Positions 32,527 to 43,179 are shown, counted from the stretch's first letter. The stretch is DNA of 64,000 nucleotides from Herpomyces periplanetae (GCA_009733715.1 WMKJ01000050.1:1-64000); one strand, 5' to 3'. Numbers and translations: made by a program. Notes: generated from the letters alone by a model not told the origin.

Positions 32527-35500
32527 ATGGTTAATAATATGCAGGATGAGTTAAACGTTAAAGAACGTACCTTCAATGTACCACGAGACCCCAGTAAACT
32601 AAATGCGCGCCCTCGTTCACGAAATCGTTCTTACGCAAGTGCCAGTGGATCTTCACGCTCAGCAACTAATCCCCACGCTTTTCATCAGGTTTTGCGTAAC
32701 ATCACACTTTACAATACTATACGCAAGCGCAGCAAAATCTTTCTGGACCGAAATGTTAAAGAGTGCGCCGGATTTAGCTTGATAGGCTCATCTAACATCA
32801 ATAGCTCAAATTCTTTCAATCAATCTCATAATCCATCAACTACCTCATTGCACTCTCCGTCAATTAAATATACCTCAGCAACTTCTTTAATTAATCCAGT
32901 AACACCAAGTCAAGCTTTATTAACGGCTTCTTCTGTCTCTTCGTCGTCCTCATCTGATGATCTGGCCACGCTAACTAACGGAGACCCTCAACCTTCTCGT
33001 CCTAACGATTGGTCTGATGGTTCATTTTCCCGTCCACCTTTTTCCCTGCGCGATTTCATTTCCGAAGCCTACAACAATCCTACCGCTTTAATGTCACTAA
33101 GTCAGCTTGAAACTATTTTTCGTCATCTCGATCCCGTTCTGCACATTCGTTTTGGCATGCTACGAGTCGCCAATGATTGTAATGGTGGCAGATCTCTCCA
33201 GTTTTCTACTACTACCACCACTTCGTCCCCCAAAGCACATAATACCAATGCGCCGGACCCTTCATCTCCCATACCCCTCATTCAACGCTTTAATCCAAGC
33301 CTTAGAGCTCCTTATTTTGATGTTCCTTGCTGGGTTGAACTGCGCATCGTGGAGAAATCTCACACTACAAACTCCTCCAGTCACACTTCTCAGTACCTTG
33401 CTGAACCTCTGTACATTTCCCGACAACCCGCCAAATTCCTCGCCTACCGCCTAGATTCTTCTAATGAAGCGGATTTTACGTACGATTTACAAGTAAATCA
33501 TACATTTAATATTCGGCGCTTTAACATTGCCACATGCACTCGCCCTCAGTCAAGTGGTTTGCCCAGTGAATGGAACCTGGGTTTTGACGGTGCTTCATGT
33601 CAATTGGAAGTTAGCTTTAAATTTTCTTGTTTATCAGATGCAAAGGCGGTTTTACCCACGCTATTTCCAAATAACGTTTCACTATCTCAAATTGTCGAAG
33701 ATGAATTTCTGTGTCGTTTACGCGGAAAATTATCCCAACTACCCAATTACTCAATACCAAATTCATCCAAGAATTTCAAGTACACCGAAAATTCCATGTT
33801 CAAATTATACAATTTTCTCGAAATTGTACCCCTTTTCTGCGTTCAACAAGTGCAACAAGCTCAGAATGTTAGCAAATATGGTAATGGAGTTTCGTTTACA
33901 CCCCCGCTTATTTCGATTGTCTATTCAACCTTCTGCTTGCCCGTTGACATGTGTTGGCGTGTATCCCGTCTGAGCGTATTAGAAACTTTTAATCGAGCTT
34001 TATCGCAAACTTACGCTTCATGGGGTGTATCTTGTCGGAGCTTTTTCGAAAATTATGTTAAATTGAATCAGATATTAACACCTACATCCCATATCTCAAG
34101 TCAAGATTGCTCCAACGATCAAACCAAACAACAGTCCAACTTGACTTCTCTACTCTTATTACCACTAATTCAACGATTTGCTGAACATGATGAAAGCACT
34201 CGAACAGAATTTTCATTGCTTTCTCAGTTAGCAGAAACTTTTAGTGAACGAACTGGCGCAATAGATTTACATCGTACAATACGTCAACCCAATGATTCAT
34301 CCCCCACGTTAAAAAGTACCAATAGTGTAACGAAAACACGTCAAAGTTCACTTGTGATTCGATTCTCCTTTGTCGAAGATCCCCATTCCCGAAACTTTGA
34401 CGTTCAAGGCCCGGTTTGCCCCTTGTGTAGCAATCGATACTTTGGTACGGTGGATTACTTACGTTTTCATATTCAGTCAGTCCACTTCCTCTTCAAACTT
34501 ATCACACTACCTTCTGACACTGGCACCAACAATACTGTTAATGCTGTCAATCGTGATAATTCACTGGTACATATGCGCCTTGCCCTTCGTACATCGACTA
34601 CGGGTATGCGAGATCTTCCCTTACCACTGCTGTACTTAAACTTTTCATATGTTAAAGTAGCAGCGAATAGTGAACCTGTTAAACCTGTTAAAAAGTTGCC
34701 ACCTGTTGCATGTAAATCAGGAATCAGATCATCGTCAGAAACGGTGGTCGGACTTGTCAAAGCTACCAAATCAGCACCGGCTTCACAGATAAACGGGATA
34801 CCATTATCAACAAAGCAAACTATAGTTGGGTCGACTTTATCCTGTGTGAAATCTAATGGGGATGTATCAGTAAAGGATAAAAAGGTACCCCGTCTGGATG
34901 AACGAGTTGGACATGCCAAAAAGTCTGCTGTAGAATTTCCCATTCCAACAAATCGACCACAACGTAATATAACGTCCAGTGTTAAAATTAACGGTGAGAA
35001 TAAAACGTGGCCACTGGATCAGGCGCAGGATACAAATTTACGTTGGGATAAATCGCGTCGGTTCAAAGTACCGAAAATCCGACCAGGGGTTGTGCTATTG
35101 CATAATTTATCCAGACAATTGGTACACGAAGGTGAAGAATTTAGTGAAAGTGACGATGATTGGGCAGTTCATCTCTATGGGGAGGATCCTTGGACAGGGT
35201 TAGTATCACAACCTCGTTTTACCCACTGTCAAGCTGAGCGCAAGACAACAAACCGAGAAACTTTGGATGATTTTAACGCTAGTCTTGAGTTATCGGCTTG
35301 CGAATCCAAATTGCGCTGGACAAATCTTCCAGCGGGATTCACAACGGATAATCTTCTCGCTTTACAACAACCTGTAACCCTTCCACCGCATATTGTCTAC
35401 GTTAACGCCCATCCTACACTACCTGCAAGACGAACGCCGGGTAAACCGGTGAATAGTATGTTAAAACGACGTAAATTGTCACATCTACAACTTTCGTTTA

Positions 35501-36039
35501 TGCGCAAATGGGATCGTTACTTTTCACGGGAAAGGTTAACATGTACAGCACATCTTAGCGGCGCCGTTAAACGTTTTGTCAAGCGTAGTGCCGACTTTTT
35601 GCGAGGGCTCGAAAATATTGACGGTCTGCGCATTTCACTTCCCGCCTCACCACCTCCCCAAGTCAATTGTACGCCTGCCTCGATTGCCATTTCTCCCCTT
35701 TCGGGTGTTGACTCAGTTTCGCTGCCTTCACAAGACATGTTAAAGATCTTTTTCGCAAAATGTAAACATTTATGTTATCATCGTAAGCTGTCGCCCGCTA
35801 CTGTCAAGTGGTGCCGTGAGTATCTAAACTCACATAGTTTGCCACCTCCCGTGCAGCCGCTTCCGCTGCCATCACCACCTCCCTTGCCATCATCACTGCC
35901 GCTCCCGTTATTACTACCTTTATTACCACCTGTTTCAACTACCCTAGCTTCCACTTCTACTACTACGTCTGCCGCCCCATCATTTGCATTCCCTTTAGCC
36001 GCTACTTCAACCCCTCATCAGCATTTACCATCGCGTTGA
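32527..36039 (+). CDS. SUZ12-like Polycomb (PRC2) subunit with zinc finger and VEFS box
   Basis: 1170 residues, single exon. Near the N-terminus, RNITLYNTIRKRSKIFLDRN resembles the SUZ12 segment of the form YRFLRTRN..PIFLHRTL. A C2H2 finger (C631-x2-C634-x13-H648-x4-H653, followed by FLFKL) matches the SUZ12 finger by position and by the aromatic residues after it. The C-terminal VEFS-like region starts with an acidic SESDDDWAVHLYGEDPW near 870, continues with LSHLQLSFMRKWDRYFSRER near 985, and ends around 1095 (CKHLCYHRKLSPATVKWCREYL pattern). SUZ12 scaffolds the H3K27 methyltransferase PRC2. The protein is longer and divergent, with disordered inserts and a Pro-rich tail. Alternatives are another VEFS-box or C2H2 nuclear protein. 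Confidence 0.72.
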   Translation: MVNNMQDELNVKERTFNVPRDPSKLNARPRSRNRSYASASGSSRSATNPHAFHQVLRNITLYNTIRKRSKIFLDRNVKECAGFSLIGSSNINSSNSFNQSHNPSTTSLHSPSIKYTSATSLINPVTPSQALLTASSVSSSSSSDDLATLTNGDPQPSRPNDWSDGSFSRPPFSLRDFISEAYNNPTALMSLSQLETIFRHLDPVLHIRFGMLRVANDCNGGRSLQFSTTTTTSSPKAHNTNAPDPSSPIPLIQRFNPSLRAPYFDVPCWVELRIVEKSHTTNSSSHTSQYLAEPLYISRQPAKFLAYRLDSSNEADFTYDLQVNHTFNIRRFNIATCTRPQSSGLPSEWNLGFDGASCQLEVSFKFSCLSDAKAVLPTLFPNNVSLSQIVEDEFLCRLRGKLSQLPNYSIPNSSKNFKYTENSMFKLYNFLEIVPLFCVQQVQQAQNVSKYGNGVSFTPPLISIVYSTFCLPVDMCWRVSRLSVLETFNRALSQTYASWGVSCRSFFENYVKLNQILTPTSHISSQDCSNDQTKQQSNLTSLLLLPLIQRFAEHDESTRTEFSLLSQLAETFSERTGAIDLHRTIRQPNDSSPTLKSTNSVTKTRQSSLVIRFSFVEDPHSRNFDVQGPVCPLCSNRYFGTVDYLRFHIQSVHFLFKLITLPSDTGTNNTVNAVNRDNSLVHMRLALRTSTTGMRDLPLPLLYLNFSYVKVAANSEPVKPVKKLPPVACKSGIRSSSETVVGLVKATKSAPASQINGIPLSTKQTIVGSTLSCVKSNGDVSVKDKKVPRLDERVGHAKKSAVEFPIPTNRPQRNITSSVKINGENKTWPLDQAQDTNLRWDKSRRFKVPKIRPGVVLLHNLSRQLVHEGEEFSESDDDWAVHLYGEDPWTGLVSQPRFTHCQAERKTTNRETLDDFNASLELSACESKLRWTNLPAGFTTDNLLALQQPVTLPPHIVYVNAHPTLPARRTPGKPVNSMLKRRKLSHLQLSFMRKWDRYFSRERLTCTAHLSGAVKRFVKRSADFLRGLENIDGLRISLPASPPPQVNCTPASIAISPLSGVDSVSLPSQDMLKIFFAKCKHLCYHRKLSPATVKWCREYLNSHSLPPPVQPLPLPSPPPLPSSLPLPLLLPLLPPVSTTLASTSTTTSAAPSFAFPLAATSTPHQHLPSR

Positions 36040-36270
36040 CCTGTTTGTCTGCTTTAATTTTGTGTCTTTGTTAGCCTTAGCCTGTGTACCTATAGGTTCG
36101 GTAATGTGTTTGTGCTTGTCCTCTTCTGTGCCTTGTTTGGTATAATATTTTTTGGAATAAAAAATTAAAACCCCCTCCCCCTTGACGCGCCGCCCTTAAC
36201 CTGCGCCAAGTCACCCCGCAAAAGCTACGTCCGACCCCCCAGCGGCACAGAGAGGGCCCAAGAACCGTCA

Positions 36271-36400
36271 TGGACAAGTTGGGAGTCGAACCCAAGACCT
36301 TTCGCAGGCCCGCGGCGCGGCCGGGCTGGACGTAAAGCCTTCTCCCCAAACACAGGGGGCCAAGTGCGAAGCGAACGCTCTACCACTGAGCTACATGCCC
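36271..36400 (-). tRNA. tRNA-Ala (anticodon CGC) with a 58-base intron
   Basis: 5' exon 36400-36365, intron 36364-36307, 3' exon 36306-36271. The spliced molecule has acceptor GGGCATG/CTTGTCC with the G3-U70 pair that identifies tRNA-Ala; position 6-67 is a U-U mismatch. The D arm is GCTCAGTGGTAGAGC, the anticodon stem TTCGC/GCGAA is perfect around the loop TTCGCAT, and the T arm is TTGGG-TTCGACT-CCCAA. The intron follows base 37, is G/C-rich, and is of ordinary tRNA-intron size. Confidence 0.92.
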
Positions 36401-36853
36401 GAAAACAGTATACCGGTTGTTTAAAGTAAAATTTATGCTACAGCTCATGATGATTACAACGCCACGACCGAAATTCTTCGAGCGGGAAATTTATTGACGG
36501 CAAAAGTAACATTGAAGCATAACAATAAATTCTCAAGCAAAATACTAGTATACGCTGACAACATAAATATTATTACCATGAATAAAGGAATTGGGCCTTA
36601 GAAAATCACTTTTGCCAGTATCGCGACGGGATGTCAGTAGCAGTCGTCAGCGAAATGTTGATTGACGCACACGGGTGCGCGTTCATATCCTACCCTCGAT
36701 ATCGACGATGCTTGGGTTAACAAACATTTTCACTTTCGTGCAATGTAAAGAGGAACGTAACCTGTATGGAGCTTACACCATGCTAAACTAATATCCTGCA
36801 CATCATAATGATTAAAAGCTGAAAAAAGAGAAGAAGACTGAAAGTCTCACTGT
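36401..36853. other. Intergenic region tRNA-Ala / alpha-tubulin 3' end
   Basis: 5' flank of the tRNA gene and 3' flank of alpha-tubulin. A/T-rich with no further gene signal. Confidence 0.35.
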
Positions 36854-38765
36854 TCAGTATTCGGGTTCGCCACCATCATCACCATCCATGCTATCTGAGG
36901 CAACTTCTTCGTAGTCACGCTCCAAGGCCGCTAGATCTTCACGCGCTTCAGAGAATTCTCCTTCCTCCATACCTTCACCGACATACCAATGCACAAAAGC
37001 ACGCTTCGAATACATAAGATCGAACTTGTGAGAGAGCGCCGACCAAGCTTCTGCAATTGCAGTTGTGTTTGAGAGCATACACCTGTTTGAAAAGATAGAA
37101 TCAGCATAAGTTGTTTATAAAGTTTTAATGAGAATATTCAACGTACACGGCACGATTCACTTTAGCTAAATCCCCATTAGGAACCATTTGAGGAGGTTGG
37201 TAGCAAATTCCAATTTTAAACCCAGTGGGACACCATTCGACAAATTGAATGGTCCGTTTGGTCTTTAGCGTAGCCACCGCAGCATGCACATCCTTTGGAA
37301 CTACATCACCACGGTACAAAAGACAAGTAGCCATGTATTTACCATTGCGTGGATCACATTTGACCATTTGATTATTTGGCTCAAAACAAGCCATGCTGAT
37401 TTCTTGAACACTATTTGCTTCGTGAGATGCCTTGGCAGCTGAAACGATTGGGGCATATGCAACCAGTGGAAAGTGAATACGTGGATACGGTACAAGATTC
37501 GTTTGGAACTCATTCAAGTCAACGTTGAGCGACCCATCAAATCTCAGAGAAGCCGTAATAGACGACACAACTATTAAGCAAAAGTTAAAGTTAACAAAGG
37601 GACAGACGCAAAAGCAAAGTGAGGACTGAATTACCTTGAGCAATGAGGCGATTTAAATTTTCGTAATTTGGGCGTTCAATGCCCAAGTTACGACGACAAA
37701 TGTCGTAGATAGCCTCATTGTCTACCATGAACGAGCAATCTGAATGTTCCAAGGTTGTATGCGTAGTCAAAATAGAGTTATACGGTTCGACTACCGACGT
37801 TGCCACTTGAGGAGCAGGGTAAACGCAGAATTCCAATTTACACTTTTTGCCGTAATCCACGGATAAACGTTCCATGAGAAGAGCACCGAATCCAGAGCCA
37901 GTGCCTCCACCGAATGAGTGGAAGACCAAGAAACCCTGTAATCCACTGCAATTGTCCGCCACTCGACGAACTTTTTCCAGTACCTGATCGATCAATTCTT
38001 TACCAACGGTGTAATGACCACGCGCATAATTGTTTGAAGCGTCTTCTTTACCCGTAATCATCAATTCTGGATGAAAGAGGCTTCTGTAGATTCCGGTTCT
38101 AACTTCGTCAACAACATTTGGCTCGAGATCACAGTAAATGGTACGAGGAACATATTTTCCCTGGCCTGATACGTTGTTGATGAAAATAAATTAGGTACTG
38201 AATACGTATACGCAAAAAAAACAAGCTTACCCGTTTCGGAGAAAAATGTACTGAATCCATGATCATCTTCACCGGCTTTGCGTTCAGCTGTTAGGTAACC
38301 ATCAGGCTAAAGCAAATGGAAAGTGAGTAAGATAACAAAAGAGGGGGGGGTTCTTAAGGATTGACGAACCTGAATTCCATGTTCAAGGCAGTAAAGCTGT
38401 AATCAAGTAAAATGAGTGGAGGTTAGTAAAGAGGTGAAAAAGTTAAGTTGAAATTGTAAAAAGTTTGATAAAAAACAACATACCTCCCAACATGCATTGG
38501 CAATTTGACAGCCAGCTTGTCCAACTACGAAAGTTTAGTAAACAATTAATATGGAAGCGGTAACAGCAAAAGTAAACACACAAAGGTATTCCAAGGAAGC
38601 ATACAATAGCAAAGACAACGGCACGGGCAGAACGGGAAAGAAAAAAGTGAATAAAAGAACGATGTGATATAGAAATTAATGAAGGATAATGTGTAAGGAC
38701 TCTGATTAATGACAGGGGAAGAAATGGGAGAAAATCCTACCGTTTAAACTGATTACTTCACGCAT
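36854..38765 (-). CDS. Alpha-tubulin (7 exons)
   Basis: Exons 38765-38741, 38524-38484, 38396-38370, 38306-38231, 38165-37635, 37570-37147 and 37082-36854 give 450 residues. It starts [20 protein letters not shown], carries the tubulin GTP signature GGGTGSG, and ends with an acidic tail closing in EPEY, an encoded C-terminal tyrosine. Exon 3 is only 27 bases. The acetylatable K40 of ciliated organisms is not at its usual position: residues 38-42 read AERKA, with R40 and K41. Sequence style resembles fungal alpha-tubulins. It forms the heterodimer of microtubules, the track for the kinesin encoded at 50.5 kb. It is divergent from Pga1. Confidence 0.97.
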
Positions 38766-39635
38766 TATGTGAATAAAAGGATTGAAAAAACAGATGCGAA
38801 GACGCGAGTAAAATCCGCAGTATATTAACGCGCGAAAACACTGACGCACACAGGCAGAGACGAGTATGGGGAAATATATTAGTGACAACCTAGTATATGA
38901 GCGTATTTGATTAGTGAGAGATTTATGAACGCTCGATACACGAAATAAATGATAAGATTGGTCAGTTGGGGGAAAATCTAATCGATTCGAAGTAAAGAAA
39001 TAAAAAATGTTTTGATGGAAGTTGGACGAGCAGTTAAGGAAGACGAACACGGAAAAAGGCAAAAAAAGGGAAATAATACCAACTGTCACGTGGAGTGTTA
39101 TGTAAGCTGGGAGAAGGGGAGGGAAGTGGTGAAAAGAGTGACGGGGAAGAGTGATGTTGGGGGAGGGGAAGGGGAAGGGAGATATTTACAGGTATGCTTC
39201 CACTCAGAAATACATAAAATGAATATTAAAGAGGGTTATTTTCTCTGTCAAAAGTCCATTACTCTCTCCAAATTTAATCCATATCTTTCCTCTCCCCTCC
39301 CCACACACCAAACAGACTGATCTTGGTCACGTGAGCGTGTCAGAATTTTCCACTTTCGGTAAGTAGGAAGTTTGTATAGCTGTTTCCCAATTGGTCTCGG
39401 TCCTTCCCTGATCTTGAACGAGTTCTTTCCCAATCCACGCTCACGTTTTATTGGTTCGGGTTTAGGTTATTTTTCTTTTTTCGATAAATTTCCCGTTCTT
39501 TTTAATCGGGCTCAACTTTCGGCTTACCGATTAAATTTTCGGTAACCTTCGGCTTGGGGTAAAAATTATTTTTCGTGATAAATTTTCGTGATTTATTCAT
39601 TTAATTCTTCGTCAAATTAATTTACCACAGTTAAC
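38766..39635. promoter_or_regulatory. Bidirectional promoter alpha-tubulin / Pga1-like
   Basis: CACGTG at 39087-39092 and 39328-39333. Nearer the Pga1-like gene, two TTCGGCTT copies and TTACCGATTAAATTTTCGGTAA (an imperfect inverted repeat around 39525-39546) occur. No gene is seen. Confidence 0.45.
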
Positions 39636-40473
39636 ATGGTTTATCATATCATGAATTTAAAGATCTTCTACTTTTTTATAAACTCGAATTTTTTTTTGGT
39701 TTTGCCGATACTCTTACTACTGTTAGTTTAATTTCCAGTCTTCATTTATTATACATTTAAGGAATTACACCCACTAATATTTATCCAATTATAACAGTTT
39801 CTCTTCCATCGTACTAGGTAATACGGAAAAAGTTATCTTTAATACTCATAATAATTTTTTCCCTCAATCCTCTTGGAATGAAAATTGTGATAATCATCCC
39901 CCTTCAACACTTCTACCAAACCTATCCCCTACAAATAATACCTGGTCAGGTTGGCGTGAACTTGCATTTACCAACCTCACTAAACCTTTAACAATTAACT
40001 CTTGGTTTATTTTACATCAGCTACCCCTAACAACTAGATTTGAAGTACGAGCGTGCTGGTCTGCCTTTCATCCTGCAAGTGTTAGTCTTGACGTTTACAC
40101 ATTCGATCAACTCATCACGTCTCCTTCATTAAGTCAATCATTTTCAAACTCAACGGGCAGTTTTTTTACTTTAAATTCACTAAAACAATGCTTAATATCT
40201 ACTCCCACATCTCCAAAGGATTTCACTAGCCGTATCCTTCTCGTTAAACTCTTCCCCGACTTTCAAACGTCCAACTTAACACTTTACTCTTATCCCCCGC
40301 AAGTTTACTTGGATATTATTCTCGATCCTTACGTTTGGAATATACTTCCTGAATCCCTTACAAAGTTTTTACCCTACTTTATTACTTGTATTTTCCTAAT
40401 TTGGCCCATGACAATTCTAGCATTCCGTCTCTTGGATTTCCTGTCAACTAAAGTCAAATTACACTCTACCTAA
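39636..40473 (+). CDS. Pga1-like GPI mannosyltransferase II cofactor (2 exons)
   Basis: Exon 1 is 39636-39721; the intron 39722-39797 (GTTAGT...TAACAG, with ACTAAT as a likely branch site) leads to exon 2, 39798-40473; 253 residues. The intron splits a signal peptide (FFLVLPILLLL then FSSIVLG), after which the mature protein starts NTEKVIFNTH. A beta-sandwich lumenal domain contains the family-like LTTRFEVRACWSAFHPASV, several N-glycosylation sites, and a C-terminal membrane helix (FLPYFITCIFLIWPMTILAF). Pga1 is the ER partner of Gpi18, which adds the second mannose of GPI anchors. The gene is easily missed because exon 2 has no early start codon. The call rests on the EVRxCW motif and topology. 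Confidence 0.7.
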
Positions 40474-40643
40474 ACATCTCTAAGTGGATCAATAGTTTTA
40501 TATACTCTCACCTCTCAACTTTTTAACGGAATCCCTGTACCGTGAAATTTGTATATACCAAAAGGCTATACAATTTTAAAATCTGGAATTTTAGTATGCT
40601 CCTCCATACTTTTAATAGAAGAAAAAGTTTTGAATGATAAAGC

Positions 40644-41564
40644 ATGGAAAATTTGGAAAATATTGAATTATCAATACTATTAGGCATACTAACTAGACAG
40701 CCTATTATAATTGAAAGTGAAAAAGAGCATTCCGAACGAGTTTGCAATCTGGTTGTGCGCGCGTGTCGGGAAACTTTTCCCCTTGGATCAGTGGTTTGTG
40801 TAGGTTTATCACATCTTCAAACTACAGACATGATTGGGGCATATCTCCTCGTGGAAAAAGATCGTAAAATATACGAGCCAAAATCGTACACTCTAGATTC
40901 ACAACTGTGTTTAGCCAATGTGATAATTTTGCCGGGATTAGATCGTGCTTCAGATGAATTTCAGCTTTACATGTTACAATTAATACACGATAAGTTTGTA
41001 TATGTAAACGGTGTTCAGTACCCGGTTCCCGAGGACATCTTGGTAATTGGAATAACGAGTAATCCATACCACGGGCATCGACTTCATAGATTAATCAAGG
41101 AAAACTTTATAATGTCACACCGCATTACGGGACAAGATGAATTGGATAATTTAGAATTACAACTTTCAGGCAGAAAGCCAATTTCATCAAAGGATATTGA
41201 TGAAAGGATAAAGTTAATGAATTCTGTGAAAATACATCATGACATCATCAGATATATTAACGATATAATAGCATACCTAAGAGCGCATAAGTGTATTGAA
41301 CCCGGAATAATTTCCGCAGGCTCCAAGATGCATTTAATAAATTTAGTCAAAGGTCTCGCATCGATCCACGGTCAAGGATTTACCACCCCGAATTTAGTTC
41401 GTACGGCTGTGAGGAAAGTTTATCGACACCGTATAACTGGAAATGCGGAAAGCGATTTAGCAAGTACCGAAAATAATAAAGGGACACGCAATGAATTACC
41501 AGTTGAACTCATTCAAGATGGTGTTATTGAAGATACAATTAAGGCAGTTGAAGTTCCTATATGA
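40644..41564 (+). CDS. Magnesium-chelatase-like AAA+ protein (fungal, divergent)
   Basis: 306 residues, intronless. The N-terminal part resembles an AAA+ core of the MoxR/Mg-chelatase group (ELSILLGILTRQPIIIESEK, LANVIILPGLDRASDEFQLY as a Walker-B-like strand, DILVIGITSNPYHGHRLHR). The C-terminal part resembles the AAA lid (HHDIIRYINDIIAYLRAH, then LVKGLASIHGQGFTTPNLVR and VRKVYRHRI). A canonical Walker A motif (GxxxxGKS/T) is absent, so ATP hydrolysis is doubtful. Fungi do not make chlorophyll; the role of these proteins is unknown. It lies 170 bases after Pga1 and 211 before NAD kinase, all on the plus strand. Confidence 0.55.
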   Translation: MENLENIELSILLGILTRQPIIIESEKEHSERVCNLVVRACRETFPLGSVVCVGLSHLQTTDMIGAYLLVEKDRKIYEPKSYTLDSQLCLANVIILPGLDRASDEFQLYMLQLIHDKFVYVNGVQYPVPEDILVIGITSNPYHGHRLHRLIKENFIMSHRITGQDELDNLELQLSGRKPISSKDIDERIKLMNSVKIHHDIIRYINDIIAYLRAHKCIEPGIISAGSKMHLINLVKGLASIHGQGFTTPNLVRTAVRKVYRHRITGNAESDLASTENNKGTRNELPVELIQDGVIEDTIKAVEVPI

Positions 41565-41775
41565 ATCTAACTGGGTCATAGGAAATAAGCCACTTGCAGA
41601 GCCAGGAATGATGAAATATACGTTACAGGCATACCCTTGATGGATGTATAATGACCGTGATAAACGAATTATTGGACTGTGTATTAAGCAATTTGTAGAC
41701 TAATGATGAAATAAGATGTTCGAGACTAATGAATTTGTCGGTTGCTGAACTTGTTATAATGAATACCTTGTTCAC

Positions 41776-43167
41776 ATGTATCATGAAATAACAAGTGGTC
41801 GAACATCTCGCTTGATGATTGATTTGTTTGAAATGGCTAACGTTTCACATGTTGATATGTTATTGTCGAAGAAAGAATTGTCGGACACGCCTCCAAGTTA
41901 TGATAAGAATGATGAGGCTCACCTCGATAGTCACGATGGTTCATCCAAGCGAAAAGAACAAACTGGACAAGATATTGAACTGACAAAAATGGATCTCAAG
42001 CGTATATCGACGTCACGTCGAATAGACTTATCCGAAACTACGCAAATTATTCGAGCTCTTGCATACCGACTATCTCGCAGCAAGATCGTAATAAAGCCTC
42101 GTGAAATTTTTATTTTATTAAAGCCCAACGAAGATGATATACTTGAACATGCTGGAGTATTGGTACGATGGTTATTGAATAACGATACCTCGTGCAATGT
42201 TTATCTTGAAGATACACTAAAGGAATGTGGTGATAAGCTTGGGTTAACTGATATAATAAACGGGAGCGGGAATGTCAGTTGTTCTGAAAGATTAAAGTTT
42301 TGGAATAAAGATGTTTGTTCAGGCTCATCTGGGAATTTCGACGTTATTATAGGCCTTGGTGGGGATGGAACAGTGTTATATGCTAGCTGGTTATTTCAAA
42401 CCATTGTTCCACCCGTTATTACATTTTCCATGGGTTCTTTGGGATTTCTCACGAAATTCGACTTTAAGGATTATCAAAAGACTATCCACGTACTTTCCAG
42501 TGAAGGAATGGCAATAAGATTAAGAATGAGACTTGAAGCTTCGATTTTCAAGGCCAATCAATATCCCGACCATATTAACATGACAAGTCACCAAGATATC
42601 GTTGATCAACTGCTTCTTGATATTGAAAATGATAATTCATCGGATCAAGCAACATCTTCACATTCATGTTACTTAACAAGGCATGTTTTAAATGATATAA
42701 TCGTAGATCGTGGACCAAATGCGACCATGTGTACACTTGAAGTATTCGGTAATAATGCACATTTTACGACTATTCAAGCCGATGGTTTATGTATTGCAAC
42801 ACCTACGGGATCGACCGCCTATAGTTTATCAAGTGGAGGTTCATTGTGTCACCCAGAGAATCCCGTAATCTTGTTAACTGCAATATGTGCTAATACATTA
42901 ACATTTCGACCCATTATACTCCCCGATATAATGACTATTCGAGTAGCTGTACCATATGATGCTCGTGCCAATGGTTGGGTTAGTTTCGATGGTCGGGAAA
43001 GATTGGAGCTAAATCGTGGTGATTATATTAAGATAAGAGTTTCATCTTATCCATTTCCCTGTATAACCACCACCAGAAAACACGAAGATGAATGGATTTC
43101 CGGCATCACCAAAACTTTGCAATGGAACACACGCAAACTCCAGAAGCCTCCGCCACAACTCCCGTAA
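41776..43167 (+). CDS. NAD kinase
   Basis: 463 residues, intronless. The ATP-NAD kinase signatures are complete: VIIGLGGDGTVLYASWLFQT (GGDGT at about 195-199), FSMGSLGFLTKFDF, ADGLCIATPTGSTAYSLSSG, and the C-terminal VSFDGRERLEL. It phosphorylates NAD(H) to NADP(H). The N-terminal 80 residues are variable; a start at a later methionine is possible. A C-terminal TLQWNTRKLQK resembles Utr1/Yef1-type cytosolic enzymes, and there is no clear mitochondrial presequence. Its stop codon lies 12 bases from that of the convergent hydrolase gene. Confidence 0.95.
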   Translation: MYHEITSGRTSRLMIDLFEMANVSHVDMLLSKKELSDTPPSYDKNDEAHLDSHDGSSKRKEQTGQDIELTKMDLKRISTSRRIDLSETTQIIRALAYRLSRSKIVIKPREIFILLKPNEDDILEHAGVLVRWLLNNDTSCNVYLEDTLKECGDKLGLTDIINGSGNVSCSERLKFWNKDVCSGSSGNFDVIIGLGGDGTVLYASWLFQTIVPPVITFSMGSLGFLTKFDFKDYQKTIHVLSSEGMAIRLRMRLEASIFKANQYPDHINMTSHQDIVDQLLLDIENDNSSDQATSSHSCYLTRHVLNDIIVDRGPNATMCTLEVFGNNAHFTTIQADGLCIATPTGSTAYSLSSGGSLCHPENPVILLTAICANTLTFRPIILPDIMTIRVAVPYDARANGWVSFDGRERLELNRGDYIKIRVSSYPFPCITTTRKHEDEWISGITKTLQWNTRKLQKPPPQLP

Positions 43168-43179
43168 GCCACAGCTCCC

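Noticed and set aside
36077-36349. 90-codon minus ORF over the tRNA-Ala gene
   Set aside because: Accounted for by the tRNA exons and intron.
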